NCBI GenBank assembly: GCA_029959085.1 | Contig: JARWIR010000062.1 | Span: 310,001-374,000 of the forward strand | Source of the DNA: Nemophila menziesii | Lineage: Eukaryota; Streptophyta; Magnoliopsida; Boraginales; Hydrophyllaceae | Direction: 5' to 3' | Length of the DNA stretch: 64,000 nt | Shown here: positions 24,759 through 40,170 of the stretch, piece after piece | Layout of the letters: each line of letters starts with the position of its first letter | How positions within the stretch are numbered: the stretch's first letter is position 1 | Made by a program: the position numbers and the translations under genes | Notes under the pieces: model-generated | Database searches by the model: none | The model's input: only the letters and a program-made list of their open reading frames with translations | What the model was told of the DNA's origin: nothing

Positions 24759-25531
24759 TAACACGGGTATATTTTCTTATTTTATCTAGTTTTAATGGTA
24801 AAAATCTTTATAATAGATGAATTAGCCATTATAGGTTAATGGGTTTGTTAAATATTCATGATTTACTAACAATAATTGTGGATAATGTGTATGATTAAAA
24901 TGATGATTTTATACAAAATAAAGTGGATGTAGTTACCCACAGGTAATAGGAAAATAGGTGTACACTATAATGTAATAATTTGGGGGTCCTTAGCCACTGT
25001 ATTCAAATTCAATTTTTTATTTGTTTTCTTCTATTTATGTTATTAAAATATTGGTTTTAGATCAGTGATGAATCATTGGGTTTTGAGTTAGGGTAACAAT
25101 CATGTTTTGTTAAAGACCAACTATGTAGTGGGTAGATTAACTATTGCAAGTATATATTTTTGTACTTGTAATAAAACATTTTCTCTAAAATTTAAAGAAA
25201 AATAAAATAAATCATAGATTGAAAGAATGACATTTAATTAAATTTATTTTAGGATATTTATTTAATTATATTACTAAATAATAATTAATTTTGATTATGA
25301 AATTAATATTTTATTTAAGTATAATCTTTAACATATGTTTGTATGGATTTTGTACTCAGGTTTTATAAAGTTAAGATTTTGATCGTGTTAATTAAGGATA
25401 AGATCTGTTTTCATAAATAAAAGAATAAGATTTCAGCTAATCCCTAAGATTTTCTTTTTTATGGTGGTAAGATTTACTTAATTTATATGAAATTTTTGAT
25501 TGTTGTTGTGATTGAAATTAATATACAGTAG

Positions 25532-26073
25532 TAACTGAAATTTTGTTTAATGTTGCCTTCGTCCATTTCCACTGTGATTGGACATGGAAGTAGTATATAT
25601 AACTTTGAAAAATCAAATACTCGTAAGCATTTTTTGTAAATTTAAAAGACTAAATTGTTGGTCCTTATCGTCCTAACACAATAAACAATATGGTTCTCAT
25701 ATGAGATACATGGTCTCTCAAAACAAACATGTCAGTTATCTGTATTTTGAAAACAAAAATGAAAGAAAAAAACCCCTCTAGAATAATTAAGTACACAAAT
25801 GCTAACTGAAATTTTGTTTAATGTTGCCTTCGTCCATTTCCATTGTGATTGAACATGGAAGAAGTATATATAAATTTGAAAAAACAAATACTCTTAAGCA
25901 TTTTTTGTAAAATTTAAAAGACTAAATTGTTGTTCCTCATCGTCCTAACACAATAAACAATCCGGTTCTCATATGAGATACATGGTCTCTCAAAACAAAT
26001 ATGTCGGTTATCTGCATTTAGAAAACTAAAATGAAAGATAAAAAACCCTTTAGAATAATTAAGTACACATATA
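25532..26073. repeat. 271-bp tandem duplication inside A2
   Basis: Second half starts at 25803. Same structure as A1. Confidence 0.9.
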
Positions 26074-26377
26074 CAAAATTTTACACATATATGATGTTCA
26101 CTAATATTATTTAGACTACTATTGTAGTATTTCAGTTTCCCATTTATTTAGATTTTACACACATGGGGTTGGCCAAATCATGTGATGTTAATTTCTTATA
26201 AAATAACATGAAATCTACCTAGAATATTTCACCAAGAACTCTTTATGTTTTCAAAGACCAGTTTCCATAGGGTAACTTAATTTGTGAGATAACATATCTA
26301 AATATAAACAGCAAAAATTTAATATTAGTTGACTTCTCAGTATTAGGTAGATAGAATTGTTGTTATGTTAGAAATAT

Positions 26378-26688
26378 TCAGTAATTTTATGAATTGCAAT
26401 ATTAATCCCTATATTGTGCAGGGTTCATTAAAACAAATCACGAGCAATCCAAATAAAAAATGAACTTATTGCTACAGTGTCTAGGACAGAAGGGCCTGAT
26501 GTAGGCTTTACATTGGGTGAACTTTCCAACATGAAGGAAATTGATTATCCGGTTATAATGGAGGAATCTATTTACATAATTTCAATCGCAGGCTCTTAAA
26601 ATGGCTTGATCTACCTATACTAATTAGGTTCACATAAAAGAAGATACAATCGTTTTGTGAAATCCTTCAACTCGAAAGCACATTCAAT
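26378..26688 (+). pseudogene. F-box protein pseudogene, A2
   Basis: Near-identical to A1, with the same stops at 26597-26599 and 26621-26623. Confidence 0.6.
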
Positions 26689-29600
26689 TATATACCTTTA
26701 TTTGGAAATATGTCAATTACACCCCTATGTTACCCCCTATGTTACAATAATATTCTTTAGTTACACATATGATTTATGAACCCATTATTTTCTTATATAA
26801 TAATATGCCTTGAAGTTATATGTAATATGAAATCTTAATTTTTCTATATGATATCTCAAATACTTAGATTAAATTAGTATTACTCAATTGTTTACCAATG
26901 GGGTCTTGCTACCACTTAGGTGTATACGTCTTATGCTAAATTTAATGAGGACACACATCCTAATATTTAAAAGATTGATATGCTCTGGCATACATCTATA
27001 GTCTTCCTTCATTTTACTCGAAAAGAGATTCTCCTTCTTTAAAGATGACTGAAATAATATAAAATTCATTAGATTCCGAGTTTAATATGGTGGAACTAAT
27101 ATATGCAAATTTGGTAAGTCGAGACACATTTCACTCGGGATGTATTGATCTTGATAGGTTTTTTCTGTTTCAAATCGTAATTTTATATATGCGAAAAATT
27201 ATATGTTTTTTTGTCAAATTTGTGTTTAATGTGCATTTACAATCTTATCTTTCCCCTTTTTCTAGATTTTGATGTTTTAAATTGTAAATCTGATGAGGAG
27301 GTGGAATTATTTATTGGTTGAATTAAAGTTTAATTTATGTATTATATTTCTTATTTAAATTATTATAAGGATTTTAGAATATTGTTAATAACTGAAAGTT
27401 CTTTAACAAATGCAAATGCATTGATGAGGAAATTGCTAATAGGGAAATTCCAACCAAGGTTCATGAATTGCCTTTTAAACCAAACTTACTCATTTAATTA
27501 AATCTTCAAGAAATTACTTTCATTGTAAATCATGTGATTTCTTCAATGTGCTTTTTAGTGTTGTAAATTGGTGTTAGAGTTAATTGACTCGTCTCAACTA
27601 GCTTCAGATATTTATCTCTCATGTACTTTGTTAAGGTGGCGTGAGTTCATTGTTAGTTTAGTTTAAATTTAATTTTTCCTCCCTTATGACTATTGAACGC
27701 GAAATTTCCTCAATATCTTCACTAACCATATGTCTTCTTTTGCTAGATTGATTATCCCAACAATTGGTTCTCAAATCAAGATACTATCGAACTTTGTAAC
27801 CTTCAAAATCAGGTTTAGTGGTCTTTTTGTAAGTGAATTAACTCGGTTTTAATTTTATAGAACATTTTATTGTATATATACAAATACATACACATAGGTA
27901 TGGTGCTTATTTAGTAGAAAGAAAATAGAATTCAACACCGAAACAAATGTCCTTCTTTCCATAGTTTCAACAATTGTGTCGAGGTGAGAATATTATTATT
28001 CTGTATTTTTTACAATGATTTTTCCCCAAATAAGATAACATAATATTTAAATCATGTACTTAACTTCCTATTTTATATGAGACTGAAAATGGGAGACATG
28101 CTTGCTACTCTTGAAATCACGGAAATGATATATTATAAATAACTATGTCATATATATGTTAAATACAATCATATTTCGCTACCATATTGAGGGTAAAATT
28201 TGTTTTTACATTCATTTTACATGAAGGAGAAGGGTTATATGCACATTTTTTTCAAAATGTCAAATAGAAAGTATCCCACCTTATTCGCGTAACAGTTAAG
28301 CATAGTAGTTGAAAAGCTTGAGTCAATTGCCTTTTTTTGGTTTCTACAATTAAAATTTGCTTGGCAGAAGATTTTTATTTCGGAAATCGATGATAGCGAG
28401 ACGTCTTCATGCCTCGTTATCTCAGTTACCATAAAGTAAGTTATTTTTTACTTCTTATAGTAAAAATTAACGGATTGATCATACTATTGATTTAAAATTT
28501 GGGTGATTCTCTTGAATGAAGATATAATCAAGGAGATGACTAATGAAAGAAGCATGTTACACTTTTATCTCGTATTAGTATATTTATTTAAATTTAATAA
28601 AAAAAGTGTTGTTTTTCAGAACACTTACCTATATATAATTTGCTAAAACCTCATAGAAATCTACAACATGCCATTGGTGATCTTAAAGGTAAGACAGATA
28701 AATGGGTCCAGTTTTAATTTTTGGTGACATGTAACATGTCTATGAATATTTTGTAGGAAATTATATTGAATTTATAAGTCTCATGAGTATGATAGATTCC
28801 CTGGACCATTCTAGCCTTGAAGCTTATGTTCATCCCCTCTTTTGATTCTGGATTCGGGTATTATTACATAACTGAGAATAAAATTATGTTTAAATCTATT
28901 TAAATTGTGTTTTTTGGAATCTGTGTAGATTTTGATTTCACTCTGAGGCTATCTCGGATATCATCGGAATGTCCCATAAGGTGTGTGTATTTGTTTTTAT
29001 ATATCATGGAAATTTGTATTTAATTGTGAAGTAAAAAAATTTAAGAACTTTATATTTATTTTAAACAGATGATGTGTATAAAGATTCATGTTAAAGATCA
29101 ATTAATTAAGAGTGTCTATCACTTTTTTTATTAATTTTTTTAGCATTTAGTTTAGTTTAGTTTTATCATTATAATTTTTTGTGAAAGATATATATGCAGT
29201 TATATTTAAATGGTCAAAGAATATATGAAATAATGTTATATTTGTAAGTTGTAGATGAATTACTAACATAACAAGTCAAGATCATCTATTTTAGCGGTTA
29301 AATCATGATGTTTATTGCAATACTGAGTTTAAAGGTAGTTTTTTTTAACAAATTGTAGGGCATGTATGGTGTTCAAGCATCATGTATGAACAAACAAATT
29401 TTAATAAAACATTAATGCTGAAATAAGATTGAAAACGACAATATGCATCATGCACATGCCATATCCGGTCACGTTTCAGGTAAAAGTATTTTATGTATTG
29501 ACTTAATATGATCATTTTCCAATATTAAAAATTAACTCAAAAAATCAATAAAAGTACCTACAATAAAATTAACTTATTAATATATGAAGTTGCATTTTTT

Positions 29601-30387
29601 TCCAGGTTAGAAGGTCATATAGTGAAATTACATACAAGTACATGGCCATTTGTTTTCTTGATCTTTCTTTTAACTAAATCCTTTTTTCAAAAGCATGACA
29701 TGATGGAAGATCCGTATAATGGATACTCAACAAAATGATAATTTGTCATGTAATTTCAATCAACCATTAATATTTTAAATATAATTATGGTAATATTACA
29801 TGCCTATATACTCTAGGATATATTTTTCACATAACACTTGTTTTATGTCATATTTATTATTCATTAATTTTTAAATTAAGAGCTTTTTAGTATTGTGCAT
29901 GAGTTTACTATGAAGTTCTTGATTCCTTCAGTTGTAAACTTGGTTCCCTACTCGCACAACGAGGCTTTCTATGGGATTCATTTGTGTTATCAATGTTATA
30001 TGTGTGTTTGAGGGAAAAGATGTATTAAAGTAAGCAATTGACCATTCATTCAAGTGTTCTAATGCATTACGAAAGTTTTCATTTGTTGTAGGTAATGTTG
30101 ATTATTTGACCCACGTGAACATTTCTGGCCTATAAACGAGAGTATGTGTCATGAATGTAGAGTAGTAAGTTATTTCTTATATTTATTTCATTGTTATATA
30201 TATTTTGTTGTTTATAAGATAGAAAATAATTTGGGGCTTGCCTCCCCGTACAAAAATTATATGATGTGCATAGCATATAAGTTGGTGTTTTTACCGATTT
30301 AATGGCAGGTCGAATTTACATCGAGAGTGATGGCTAGAAAGATGATGTTGTAGCGAACCTGAAAAAGACGTCCGTTTTAAACCGAAA

Positions 30388-30838
30388 TTAGTCATAGAAA
30401 GGTGTTGAATTGGTTGACCTGTTTTTGAAATGGTTATAAGGGGAATGCATTAGTTGGTTTCGGCTATCATATATTATAAGGTCCAAACTTGCAACTATTT
30501 TACTAAACAATATGGAATTGATGTTAATATATTGGGTAAATATATTAGTGAGAATGATTAGGTATTGGGTTATGTATATATATATATATATATATACTTT
30601 CCCCATTATGAAGCAACCATCGGGATCCGCATCTAACCACGTAAATACCCTCCACGATGGTTTGATACACTTGAAAATCATTTGGTTTAGGTACATATTG
30701 AAGTAGAAACTTTTCATCGTGTAACACTTTCCACCGTAGTTTCCCGAATAATGCTCAGTTCGTATACCATGCCTTATGAAACCCTAGAGCCCCTAAACTA
30801 ATTGGTACACATATTTTATCCCACGAAACCCAACTGGT
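30388..30838 (-). mobile_element. LINE reverse-transcriptase fragment, copy B2
   Basis: Same as B1, but the TA tract has 11 units. The extra 4 bases shift the frame, so the conserved RWLLHNGES reading ends shortly after the tract. Confidence 0.8.
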
Positions 30839-31439
30839 TAGAAAATAGACAATACAAAAAAAAATTGGAAGCAAAATGTATATAAGATTTTTTTTGATTT
30901 GATCATATATTTTATTTGAAAATTTGGAAAAAGAAGCTAAAAATGAAGGGTGTGCTCCCCAACTTGGAGAGTATTGTAAAAAATATTATGATTATTGTAA
31001 TGATGTATTTTCAGCTCGCCTCTTTAGAATAGTTTCCTTCCAATTGGATATATTGTATGGATTTATAGGGAATAAAGTAGTTTTAACTTCCTTTTTTACC
31101 TTATTATTATATTTTAGTTAGAGCGATGTTTGGTTTGGTTTACCAAACAAAGGTTGTACATTTATGATTCTCATATCATTTTGATATATTTATTTTACTA
31201 AAAAATCACTATATGTAAGCTCGCCTAACAAAAAGGAAAAACAAAATCATAAACTAAGACCACCAAGAAATTAAATTCAAGGGAAATATTGACAAAATAA
31301 AATATATATAATGAGTGTTTGGATCTAGGAGTGATTCGCTAGTAAAGAAATAGAAGAGGGAGTATAATAAATGAAAGGAAAGGAGAATATTTAATCTTAT
31401 TTGGATTAATATATATAGATTAAAAAAATTCTTTAAAAT

Positions 31440-31740
31440 TGGGTTAACAACCCAAAAAGTCTACAACCAATTAATTGTTGTCCAAAAGGCCCAATCAAAT
31501 AAAAAGCCCATAATACACAGAATTTATATAACAAACCCTATATTTTATTCCACTTTACATAATAAAAAACCCAAATTCCTTGCAAAATCCAAAACATTTT
31601 CACTTTAATTTCATACAATTATAGATAAACCCTTAAAACACTCATTAATCCAAAAAACAACAATCAACAATATTTAACATCTTTTAGTCAAAGACTATAA
31701 AAGAATGAACCTCGAAGAGGATCCAAGGAACTGAGCATAA
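31440..31740 (+). promoter_or_regulatory. Promoter-like block, B2
   Basis: GGCCCA 31488-31493, AGCCCA 31505-31510, AAACCCTA 31533-31540. Confidence 0.5.
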
Positions 31741-33119
31741 CACGGGTATATTTTCTTATTTTATCTAGTTTTAATGGTAAAAATCTTTATAATAGATGAA
31801 TTAACCATTATAGGTTAATGGGTTTGTTAAATATTCATGATTTACTAACAATAATTGTGGATAATGTGTATGATTAAATAGATGATTTTATACAAAATAA
31901 AGTGGATGTAGTTACCCATAGGTAATAGGAAAATGGGTGTACACTATCATGTAATAATTTGGGGGTCCTTAGCCACTGTATTCAAATTCAATTTTCTATT
32001 TGTTTTCTTCTATTTATGTTATTAAAATCTTGGTTTTAGATCAGTGATGAATCATTGGGTTTTGAGTTAGGGTAACAATCATGTTTTGTTAAAGACCAAC
32101 TATGTAGTGGGTAGATTAACTATTGCAAGTATATACTTTGGTACTTGTAATAAAACATTTTCTCAAAAATTTAAAGAAAAATAAAATAAATCATAGATTG
32201 AAAGAATGACATTTAATTAAATTTATTTTAGGGCATATATTTAATTATATTACTAAATAATAATTAGATATAATTTTGATTATGAAATTAATATTTTATT
32301 TATGTATAATCTTTAACATATGTTTGTATAGATTTTGTACTCAGGTTTTATAAAATTAAGATTTTGATCGTGTTAAGGATAAGATCTGTTATGATAAATA
32401 AAAGAATAAGATCGTTGATCATGTCATTTCAGCTAATCCCTAAGATTTTCTTTTTTATGGTGGTAAGATTTACTTAATTTATATGAAATTTTTAATTGTT
32501 GTTGTGATTGAAATTAATATGCAGTAGTAACTGAAATTTTGTTTAATGTTGCCTTCGTCCATTTCCACTGTGATTGGACATGGAAGTAGTATATATAACT
32601 TTGAAAAATCAAATACTCGTAAGCATTTTGTGTAAATTTAAAAGAATAAATTGTTGTTCCTCATCGTTCTAACACAATAAACAATCTGGTTCTCATATGA
32701 GGTACATGGTCTCTTAAAACAAACGTGTCAGTTATCTGTATATTGAAAACAAAAATGAAAGAAAAAAACCCCTCTAGAATAATTAAGTACAAAAATGCAA
32801 AATCTTACACATATATGATGTTCACTGATATTATTTAGACTACTATTGTAGTACGTCAGTTTCCCATTTCTCTAGAGTTTACACACATGGGGTTGGTCAA
32901 ATCATGTGATGTTAATTTCCTATAAAATAACATAAAATCTACTTAGAATATTTCACCAAGAACTTTTTATGTTTTTAAAGACCAATTTCAATATGGTAAC
33001 ATAATTTTTGAGATAACATATCTAAACATAAACGGTAGAAATTTAATATTAGTTGACTTCTCAGTATTTGGTAGATAGAATTTTTGTTATGTGTTTTAGG
33101 AGATATAGTTAGAAATATT

Positions 33120-33435
33120 CAGTAATTTTATGAATTGCAATATTAATCCCTATATTGTGCAGGGTTCATTAAAACAAATCACGAGCAATCCAAATAAAAA
33201 ATGAAGCTTATTACTACAGTGTCTAGGACAGAAGGGCCCACCTATATGATGTAGGCTTTACATTGGGTGAACTTTCCAACATGAAGGAAATTGATTATCC
33301 GGTTATAATGGAGGAATCTATTTACATAATTTCAATTGCAGGCTCTTAAAATGGCTTGATCTACCTATACTAATTTGGTGCATAGAAAAGAAGATACAAT
33401 CGTTTTGTGAAATCCTTCAACTCGAAAGCACATTC
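33120..33435 (+). pseudogene. F-box protein pseudogene, B2
   Basis: As B1, but with T at 33202 (AAAAAATG), which matches A and C and so is probably the older state. Confidence 0.6.
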
Positions 33436-36400
33436 AATTATATACCTTTATTTTGAAATATGTCAATTACACCCCTATGTTACCCCCTATGTTACAATAA
33501 TATTCTTTAGTTACACATATGATTTATGAACCCATTATTTTCTTATATAATAATATGCCTTGAAGTTATATGTAATATGAAATCTTAATTTTTCTATATG
33601 ATATCTCAAATACTTAGATTAAATTAGTATTGCTCAATTGTTTACCAATGGGGTCTTGCTACCACTTAGGTGTATACGTCTTATGCTAAATTTAATGAGG
33701 ACACACATCCTAATATTTAAAAGATTGATATGCTCTGGCATACATCTATAGTCTTCCTTCATTTTACTCGAAAAGAGATTCTCCTTCTTTAAAGATGACT
33801 GAAACAATATAAAATTCATTAGATTCCGAGTTTAATATGGTGGAACTAATATATGCAAATTTGGTAAGTCGAGACACATTTCACTCGGGATGTATTGATC
33901 TTGATAGGTTTTTTCTGTTTCAAATCGTAATTTTTTATATATGCGAAAAATTATATGTTTTTTTGTCAAATTTGTGTTTAATGTGCATTTACAATCTTAT
34001 CTTTCCCCTTTTTCTAGATTTTGATGTTTTAGGTTGTAAATCTGATGAGGAGGTGGAATAATTTATTGGTTGAATTAAAGTTTAATTTATGTATTATATT
34101 TCTTATTTAAATTATTATAAGGATTTTAGAATATTGTTAATGACTGAAAGTTCTTTAACAAATGCAAATGCATTGATGAGGAAATTGCTAATAGGGAAAT
34201 TCCAACCAAGGTTCATGAATTGCCTTTTAAACCAAACTTACTCATTTAATTAAATCTTCAAGAAATTACCTTCATTGTAAATCATGTGATTTCTTCAATG
34301 TGCTTTTTAGTGTTGTAAATTGGTGTTAGAGTTAATTGACTCGTCTCAACTAGCTTCAGATATTTATCTCTCATGTACTTTGTTAAGGTGGCGTGAGTTC
34401 ATTGTTAGTTTAGTTTAAATTTAATTTTTCCTCCCTTATGACTATTGAACGCGAAATTTCCTCAATATCTTCACTAACCATATGTCTTCTTTTGCTAGAT
34501 TGATTATCCCAACAATTGGTTCTCAAATCAAGATACTATCGAACTTTGTAACCTTCAAAATATGGTTCAGTGGTCTTTTTGTAAGTGAATTAACTCGGTT
34601 TTAATTTTATAGAACATTTTATTGTATATATACAAATACATACACATAGGTATGGTGCTTATTTAGTAGAAAGAAAATAGAATTCAACACCGAAACAAAT
34701 GTCCTTCTTTCCATAGTTTCAACAATTGTGTCGAGGTGAGAATATTATTATTCTGTATTTTTTACAATGATTTTTCCCCAAATAAGATAACATAATATTT
34801 AAATCATGTACTTAACTTCCTATTTTATATGAGACTGAAAATGGGAGACATGCATGCTACTCTTGAAATCACGGAAATGATATATTATATTTAACTATGT
34901 CATATATATGTTAAATACAATCATATTTCGCTACCATATTGAGGGTAAAATTTGTTTTTACATTCATTTTACATGAAGGAGAAGGGTTATATGCACATTT
35001 TTTTCAAAATGTCAAATAGAAAGTATCCCACTGTATTCGCGTAACAGTTAAGCATAGTAGTTGAAAAGCTTGAGTGAATTTCCTTTTTTTGGATTCTACA
35101 ATTAAAATTTGCTTTGCAGAAGATTTTTATTTCGGAAATCGATGATAGCGAGACGTCTTCATGCCTCGTTATCTCAGTTACCATAAAGTAAGTTATTTTT
35201 TACTTCTTATAGTAAAAATGAACGGATTAATCATACTATTGATTTAAAATTTGGGTGATTCTCTTGAATGAAGATATAATCAAGGAGATGACTAATGAAA
35301 GAAGCATGTTACACTTTTATCTCGTATTAGTATATTTTTTTAAATTTAATAAAAAAAGTGTTGTTTTTCAGAACACTTACCTATATATAATTTGCTAAAA
35401 CCTCATAGAAATCTACAACATGCCATTGGTGATCTTAAAGGTAAGACAGATAAATGGGTCCCAGTTTTAATTTTTGGTGACATGTAACATGTCTATGAAT
35501 ATTTTGTAGGAAATTATATTGAATTTATAAGTCTCATGAGTATGATAGATTCCCTGGACCATTCTAGCCTTGAAGCTTATGTTCATCCCCTCTTTTGATT
35601 CTAGATTCGGGTATTATTACATAACTGAGAATAAAATTATGTTTAAATCTATTTAAATTGTGTTTTTTGGAATCTGTGTAGATTTTGATTTCACTCTGGG
35701 GCTATCTCGGATATCATTGGAATGTCCCATAAGGTGTGTGTATTTGTTTTTATATATCATGGAAATTTGTATTTAATTGTGAAGTAAAAAAATTTAAGAA
35801 CTATATATTTATTTTAAACAGATGATGTGTATAAAGATTCATGTTAAAGATCAATTAATTAAGAGTGTCTATCACTTTTTTTATTAATTTTTTTAACATT
35901 TAGTTTAGTTTAGTTTTATCATTATAATTTTTTGTGAAAGATATATATGCAGTTATATTTAAATGGTCAAAGAATATATGAAATAATGTTATATTTGTAA
36001 GCTGTAGATGAATTACTAACATAACAAGTCAAGATTTTCTATTTTAGCTGTTAAATCATGATGTTTATTGCAATACTGAGTTTAAAGGTAGTTTTTTTTA
36101 ACAAATTGTAGGGCATGTATGGTGTTCAAGCATCATGTATGAACAAACAACTTTAAATAAAACATTAATGCTGAAATAAGATTGAAAAAGACAATATGCA
36201 TCATGCACATGCCATATCCGGTCACGTTTCAGGTAAAAGTATTTTATGTATTGACTTAATATGATCATTTTCCAATATTAAAAATTAACTCAAAAAATCA
36301 ATAGAAGTACCTACAATAAAATTAACTTATTAATATATGAAGTTGCATTTTTTTGCAGGTTAGAAGGTCATATAGAGAAATTACATACAAGTACATGGCC

Positions 36401-37140
36401 ATTTGTTTTCTTGATCTTTCTTTTAACTAAATCCTTTTTTCACAAGCATGACATGATGGAAGATCCGTATAATGGATACTCAACAAAATGATAATTTGTC
36501 ATGTAATTTCAATCAACCATTAATATTTTAAATATAATTATGGTAATATTACATGCCTATATACTCTAGGATATATTTTTCACATAACACTTGTTTTATG
36601 TCATATTTATTATTCATTAATTTTTAAATTAAGAGCTTTTTAGTATTGTGCAAGAGTTTACTATGAAGTTCTTGATTCCTTCAGTTGTAAACTTGGTTCT
36701 CTACTCGCACAACGAGGCTTTCTATGGGATTTATTTGTGTTATCATTGTTATATGTGTGTTTGAGGGAAAAGATGTATTAAAGTAAGCAATTGACCATTC
36801 ATTCAAGTGTTCTAATGCATTACGAAAGTTTTCATTTGTTGTAGGTAATGTTGATTATTTGACCCACGTGAACATTTCTGGCCTATAAACGAGAGTATGT
36901 GTCATGAATGTAGAGTAGTAAGTTATTTCTTATATTTATTTCATTGTTATATATATTTTGTTGTTTATAAGATAGAAAATAATTTGGGGCTTGCCTCCCC
37001 GTACAAAAATTATATGATGTGCATAGCATATAAGTTGGTGTTTTTACCGATTTAATGGCAGGTCGAATTTACATCGAGAGCGATGGCTAGAAAGATGATG
37101 TTGTAGCGAACCTGAAAAAGAAGTCCGTTTTAAACCGAAA

Positions 37141-37580
37141 TTAGTCATAGAAAGGTGTTGAATTGGTTGACCTGTTTTTGAAATGGTTATAAGGGGAATG
37201 CATTAGTTGGTTTCGGCTATCATATATTATAAGGTCCAAACTTGCAACTATTTTACTAAACAATATGGAATTGATGTTTATATGTTGGGTAAATATATTA
37301 GTGAGAATGATTAGGTATTGGGTTATGTATATATATATATACTTTCCCATTATGAAGCAACCATCGGGATCCGCATCTAACCACGTAAATACCCTCCACG
37401 ATGGTTTGATACACTTGAAAATCATTTGGTTTAGGTACATATTGAAGTAGAAACTTTTCATCGTGTAACACTTTCCACCGTAGTTTCCCGAATAATGCTC
37501 AGTTCGTATACCATGCCTTATGAAACCCTAGAGCCCCTAAACTAATTGGTACACATATTTTATCCCACGAAACCCAACTG
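37141..37580 (-). mobile_element. LINE reverse-transcriptase fragment, copy C2
   Basis: As in C1, with the same CCC run, 7-unit TA tract and TTTATATGTT variant. Confidence 0.8.
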
Positions 37581-38179
37581 GTTGGAAAATAGACAATACA
37601 AAAAAAATTGGAAGCAAAATGTATATAAGATTTTTTTTGATTTGATCATATATTGTTTTTGAAAATTTGGAAAAGAAGCTAAAAATGAAGGGTGTGCTCC
37701 CCAACTTGGAGAGTATTGTAAAAAATATTATGATTATTGTAATGATGTATTTTCAGCTCGCCTCTTTAGAATAGTTTCCTTCCAGTTGGATATATTGTAT
37801 GGATTTATAGGGAATAAAGTAGTTTTAACTTTCTTTTTTACCTTATTATTATATTTTAGTTAGAGCGATGTTTGGTTTGGTTTACCAAACAAAGGTTGTA
37901 CATTTATGATTCTCATATCATTTTGATATATTTATTTTACTAAAAAATCACTATATGTAAGCTCGCCTAACAAAAAGGAAAAACAAAATCATAAACTAAG
38001 ACCACCAAGAAATTAAATTCAAGGGAAATATTGACAAAATAAAATATATATAATGAGTGTTTGGATCTAGGAGTGATTCGCTAGTAAAGAAATAGAAGAG
38101 GGAGTATAATAAATGAAAGGAAAGGAGAATATTTAATCTTATTTGGATTAATATATATAGATTAAAAAAAATCTTTAAA

Positions 38180-38480
38180 ATTGGGTTAACAACCCAAAAA
38201 GTCTACAACCAATTAATTGTTGTCCAAAAGGCCCAATCAAATAAAAAGCCCATAATACACAGAATTTATATAACAAACCCTATATTTTATTCCACTTTAC
38301 ATAATAAAAAACCCAAATTCCTTGCAAAATCCAAAACATTTTCACTTTAATTTCATACAATTATAGATAAACCCTTAAAACACTCATTAATCCAAAAAAC
38401 AACAATCAACAATATTTAACATCTTTTAGTCAAAGACTATAAAAGAATGAACCTCGAAGAGGATCCAAGGAACTGAGCAT
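38180..38480 (+). promoter_or_regulatory. Promoter-like block, C2
   Basis: GGCCCA 38230-38235, AGCCCA 38247-38252, AAACCCTA 38275-38282. The short open frame keeps its Glu codons, unlike C1. Confidence 0.5.
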
Positions 38481-39865
38481 AACACGGGTATATTTTCTTA
38501 TTTTATCTAGTTTTAATGGTAAAAATCTCTATAATAGATGAATTAACCATTATAGGTTAATGGGTTTGTTAAATATTCATGATTTACTAACAATAATTGT
38601 GGATAATGTGTATGATTAAATGGATGATTTTATACAAAATAAAGTGGATGTAGTTACCCATAGGTAATAGGAAAATGGGTGTACACTATCATGTAATAAT
38701 TTGGGGGTCCTTAGCCACTGTATTCAAATTCAATTTTCTATTTGTTTTCTTCTATTTATGTTATTAAAATCTTGGTTTTAGATCAGTGATGAATCACTGG
38801 GTTTTGAGTTAGGGTAACAATCATGTTTTGTTAAAGACCAACTATGTAGTGGGTAGATTAACTATTGCAAGTATATACTTTGGTACTTGTAAGAAAACAT
38901 TTTCTCAAAAATTTAAAGAAAAATAAAATAAATCATAGATTGAAAGAATGACATTTAATTAAATTTATTTTAGGATATTTATTTAATTATATTACTAAAT
39001 AATAATTAGATATAATTTTGATTATGAAATTAATATTTTATTTATGTATAATCTTTAACATATGTTTGTATGGATTTTGTACTCAGGTTTTATAAAATTA
39101 AGATTTTGATCGTGTTAAGAATAAGATCTGTTATGATAAATAAAAGAATAAGATCGTTGATCATGTCATTTCAACTAATCCCTAAGATTTTCTTTTTTAT
39201 GGTGGTAAGATTTACTTAATTTATATGAAATTTTTAATTGTTGTTGTGATTGAAATTAATATGCAGTAGTAATTGAAATTTTGTTTAATGTTGCCTTCGT
39301 CCATTTCCACTGTGATTGGACATGGAAGTAGTATATATAACTTTGAAAAATCAAATACTCGTAAGCATTTTTTGTAAATTTAAAAGAATAAATTGTTGTT
39401 CCTCATCGTCCTAACACAATAAACAATCTGGTTCTCATATGAGATACATGGTCTCTTAAAACAAATGTTTCAGTTATCTGTATATTGAAAACAAAAATGA
39501 AAGAAAAAAACCCCTCTAGAATAATTAAGTACACAAATGCAAAATCTTACACATATATGATGTTCACTGATATTATTTAGACTACTATTGTAGTACGTCA
39601 GTTTCCCATTTCTTTAGAGTTTACACACATGGGGTTGGTCAAATCATGTGATGTTAATTTCCTATAAAATAACATAAAATCTACTTAGAATATTTCACCA
39701 AGAACTCTTTATGTTTTTAAAGACCAATTTCAATATGGTAACATAATTTTTGAGATAACATATCTAAACATAAACGGTAGAAATTTAATATTAGTTGACT
39801 TCTCAGTATATGGTAGATAGAATTTTTGTTATGTGTTTTAGGAGATATAGTTAGAAGCATTTAGT

Positions 39866-40170
39866 AATATTATGAATTTCACTATTAATCCCTATATTGT
39901 GCAGGGTTCATTAAAACACATCTCGAGCAATCCAAATCATAAATGAAGCTTATTGCTACAGTGTCTAGGACAGAAGGGCCCACTTATATGATGTAGGCTC
40001 TACATTGGGTGAACTTTCCAACATGAATTCAATTGATTACCCGGTTATAATGGAGGATTCTATTACATAATTTCAATTGCAGACTCTTGCAATGGCTTGA
40101 TTTGCCTATACTATTTTGGTTCACAGAAAAAAGATACAATCGTTTTGTGAAATCCTTCAACTCGAATGCA
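39866..40170 (+). pseudogene. F-box protein pseudogene, C2
   Basis: C-type copy. It keeps SCNGLICLY, and the Trp-position stop TGA is at 40148-40150, followed by NPSTR. Confidence 0.7.

Larger units (their letters stand above)
20859..28154. repeat. Monomer A2 (7296 bp)
   Basis: Same length as A1, with all A1 landmarks displaced by 20858. Private changes include T for A at 25410 and T for G at 26000. At 23151 it has T like B and C, whereas A1 (2293) and A3 (44022) have C. Stretches between the listed features hold nothing recognisable. Confidence 0.93.
28155..34906. repeat. Monomer B2 (6752 bp)
   Basis: B type with the longest TA tract of the array (11 units, 30575-30596) and one extra A near 30927. 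At 33202 it keeps the T seen in A and C, where B1 (12339) and B3 (54068) have G. Stretches between the listed features hold nothing recognisable. Confidence 0.93.
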
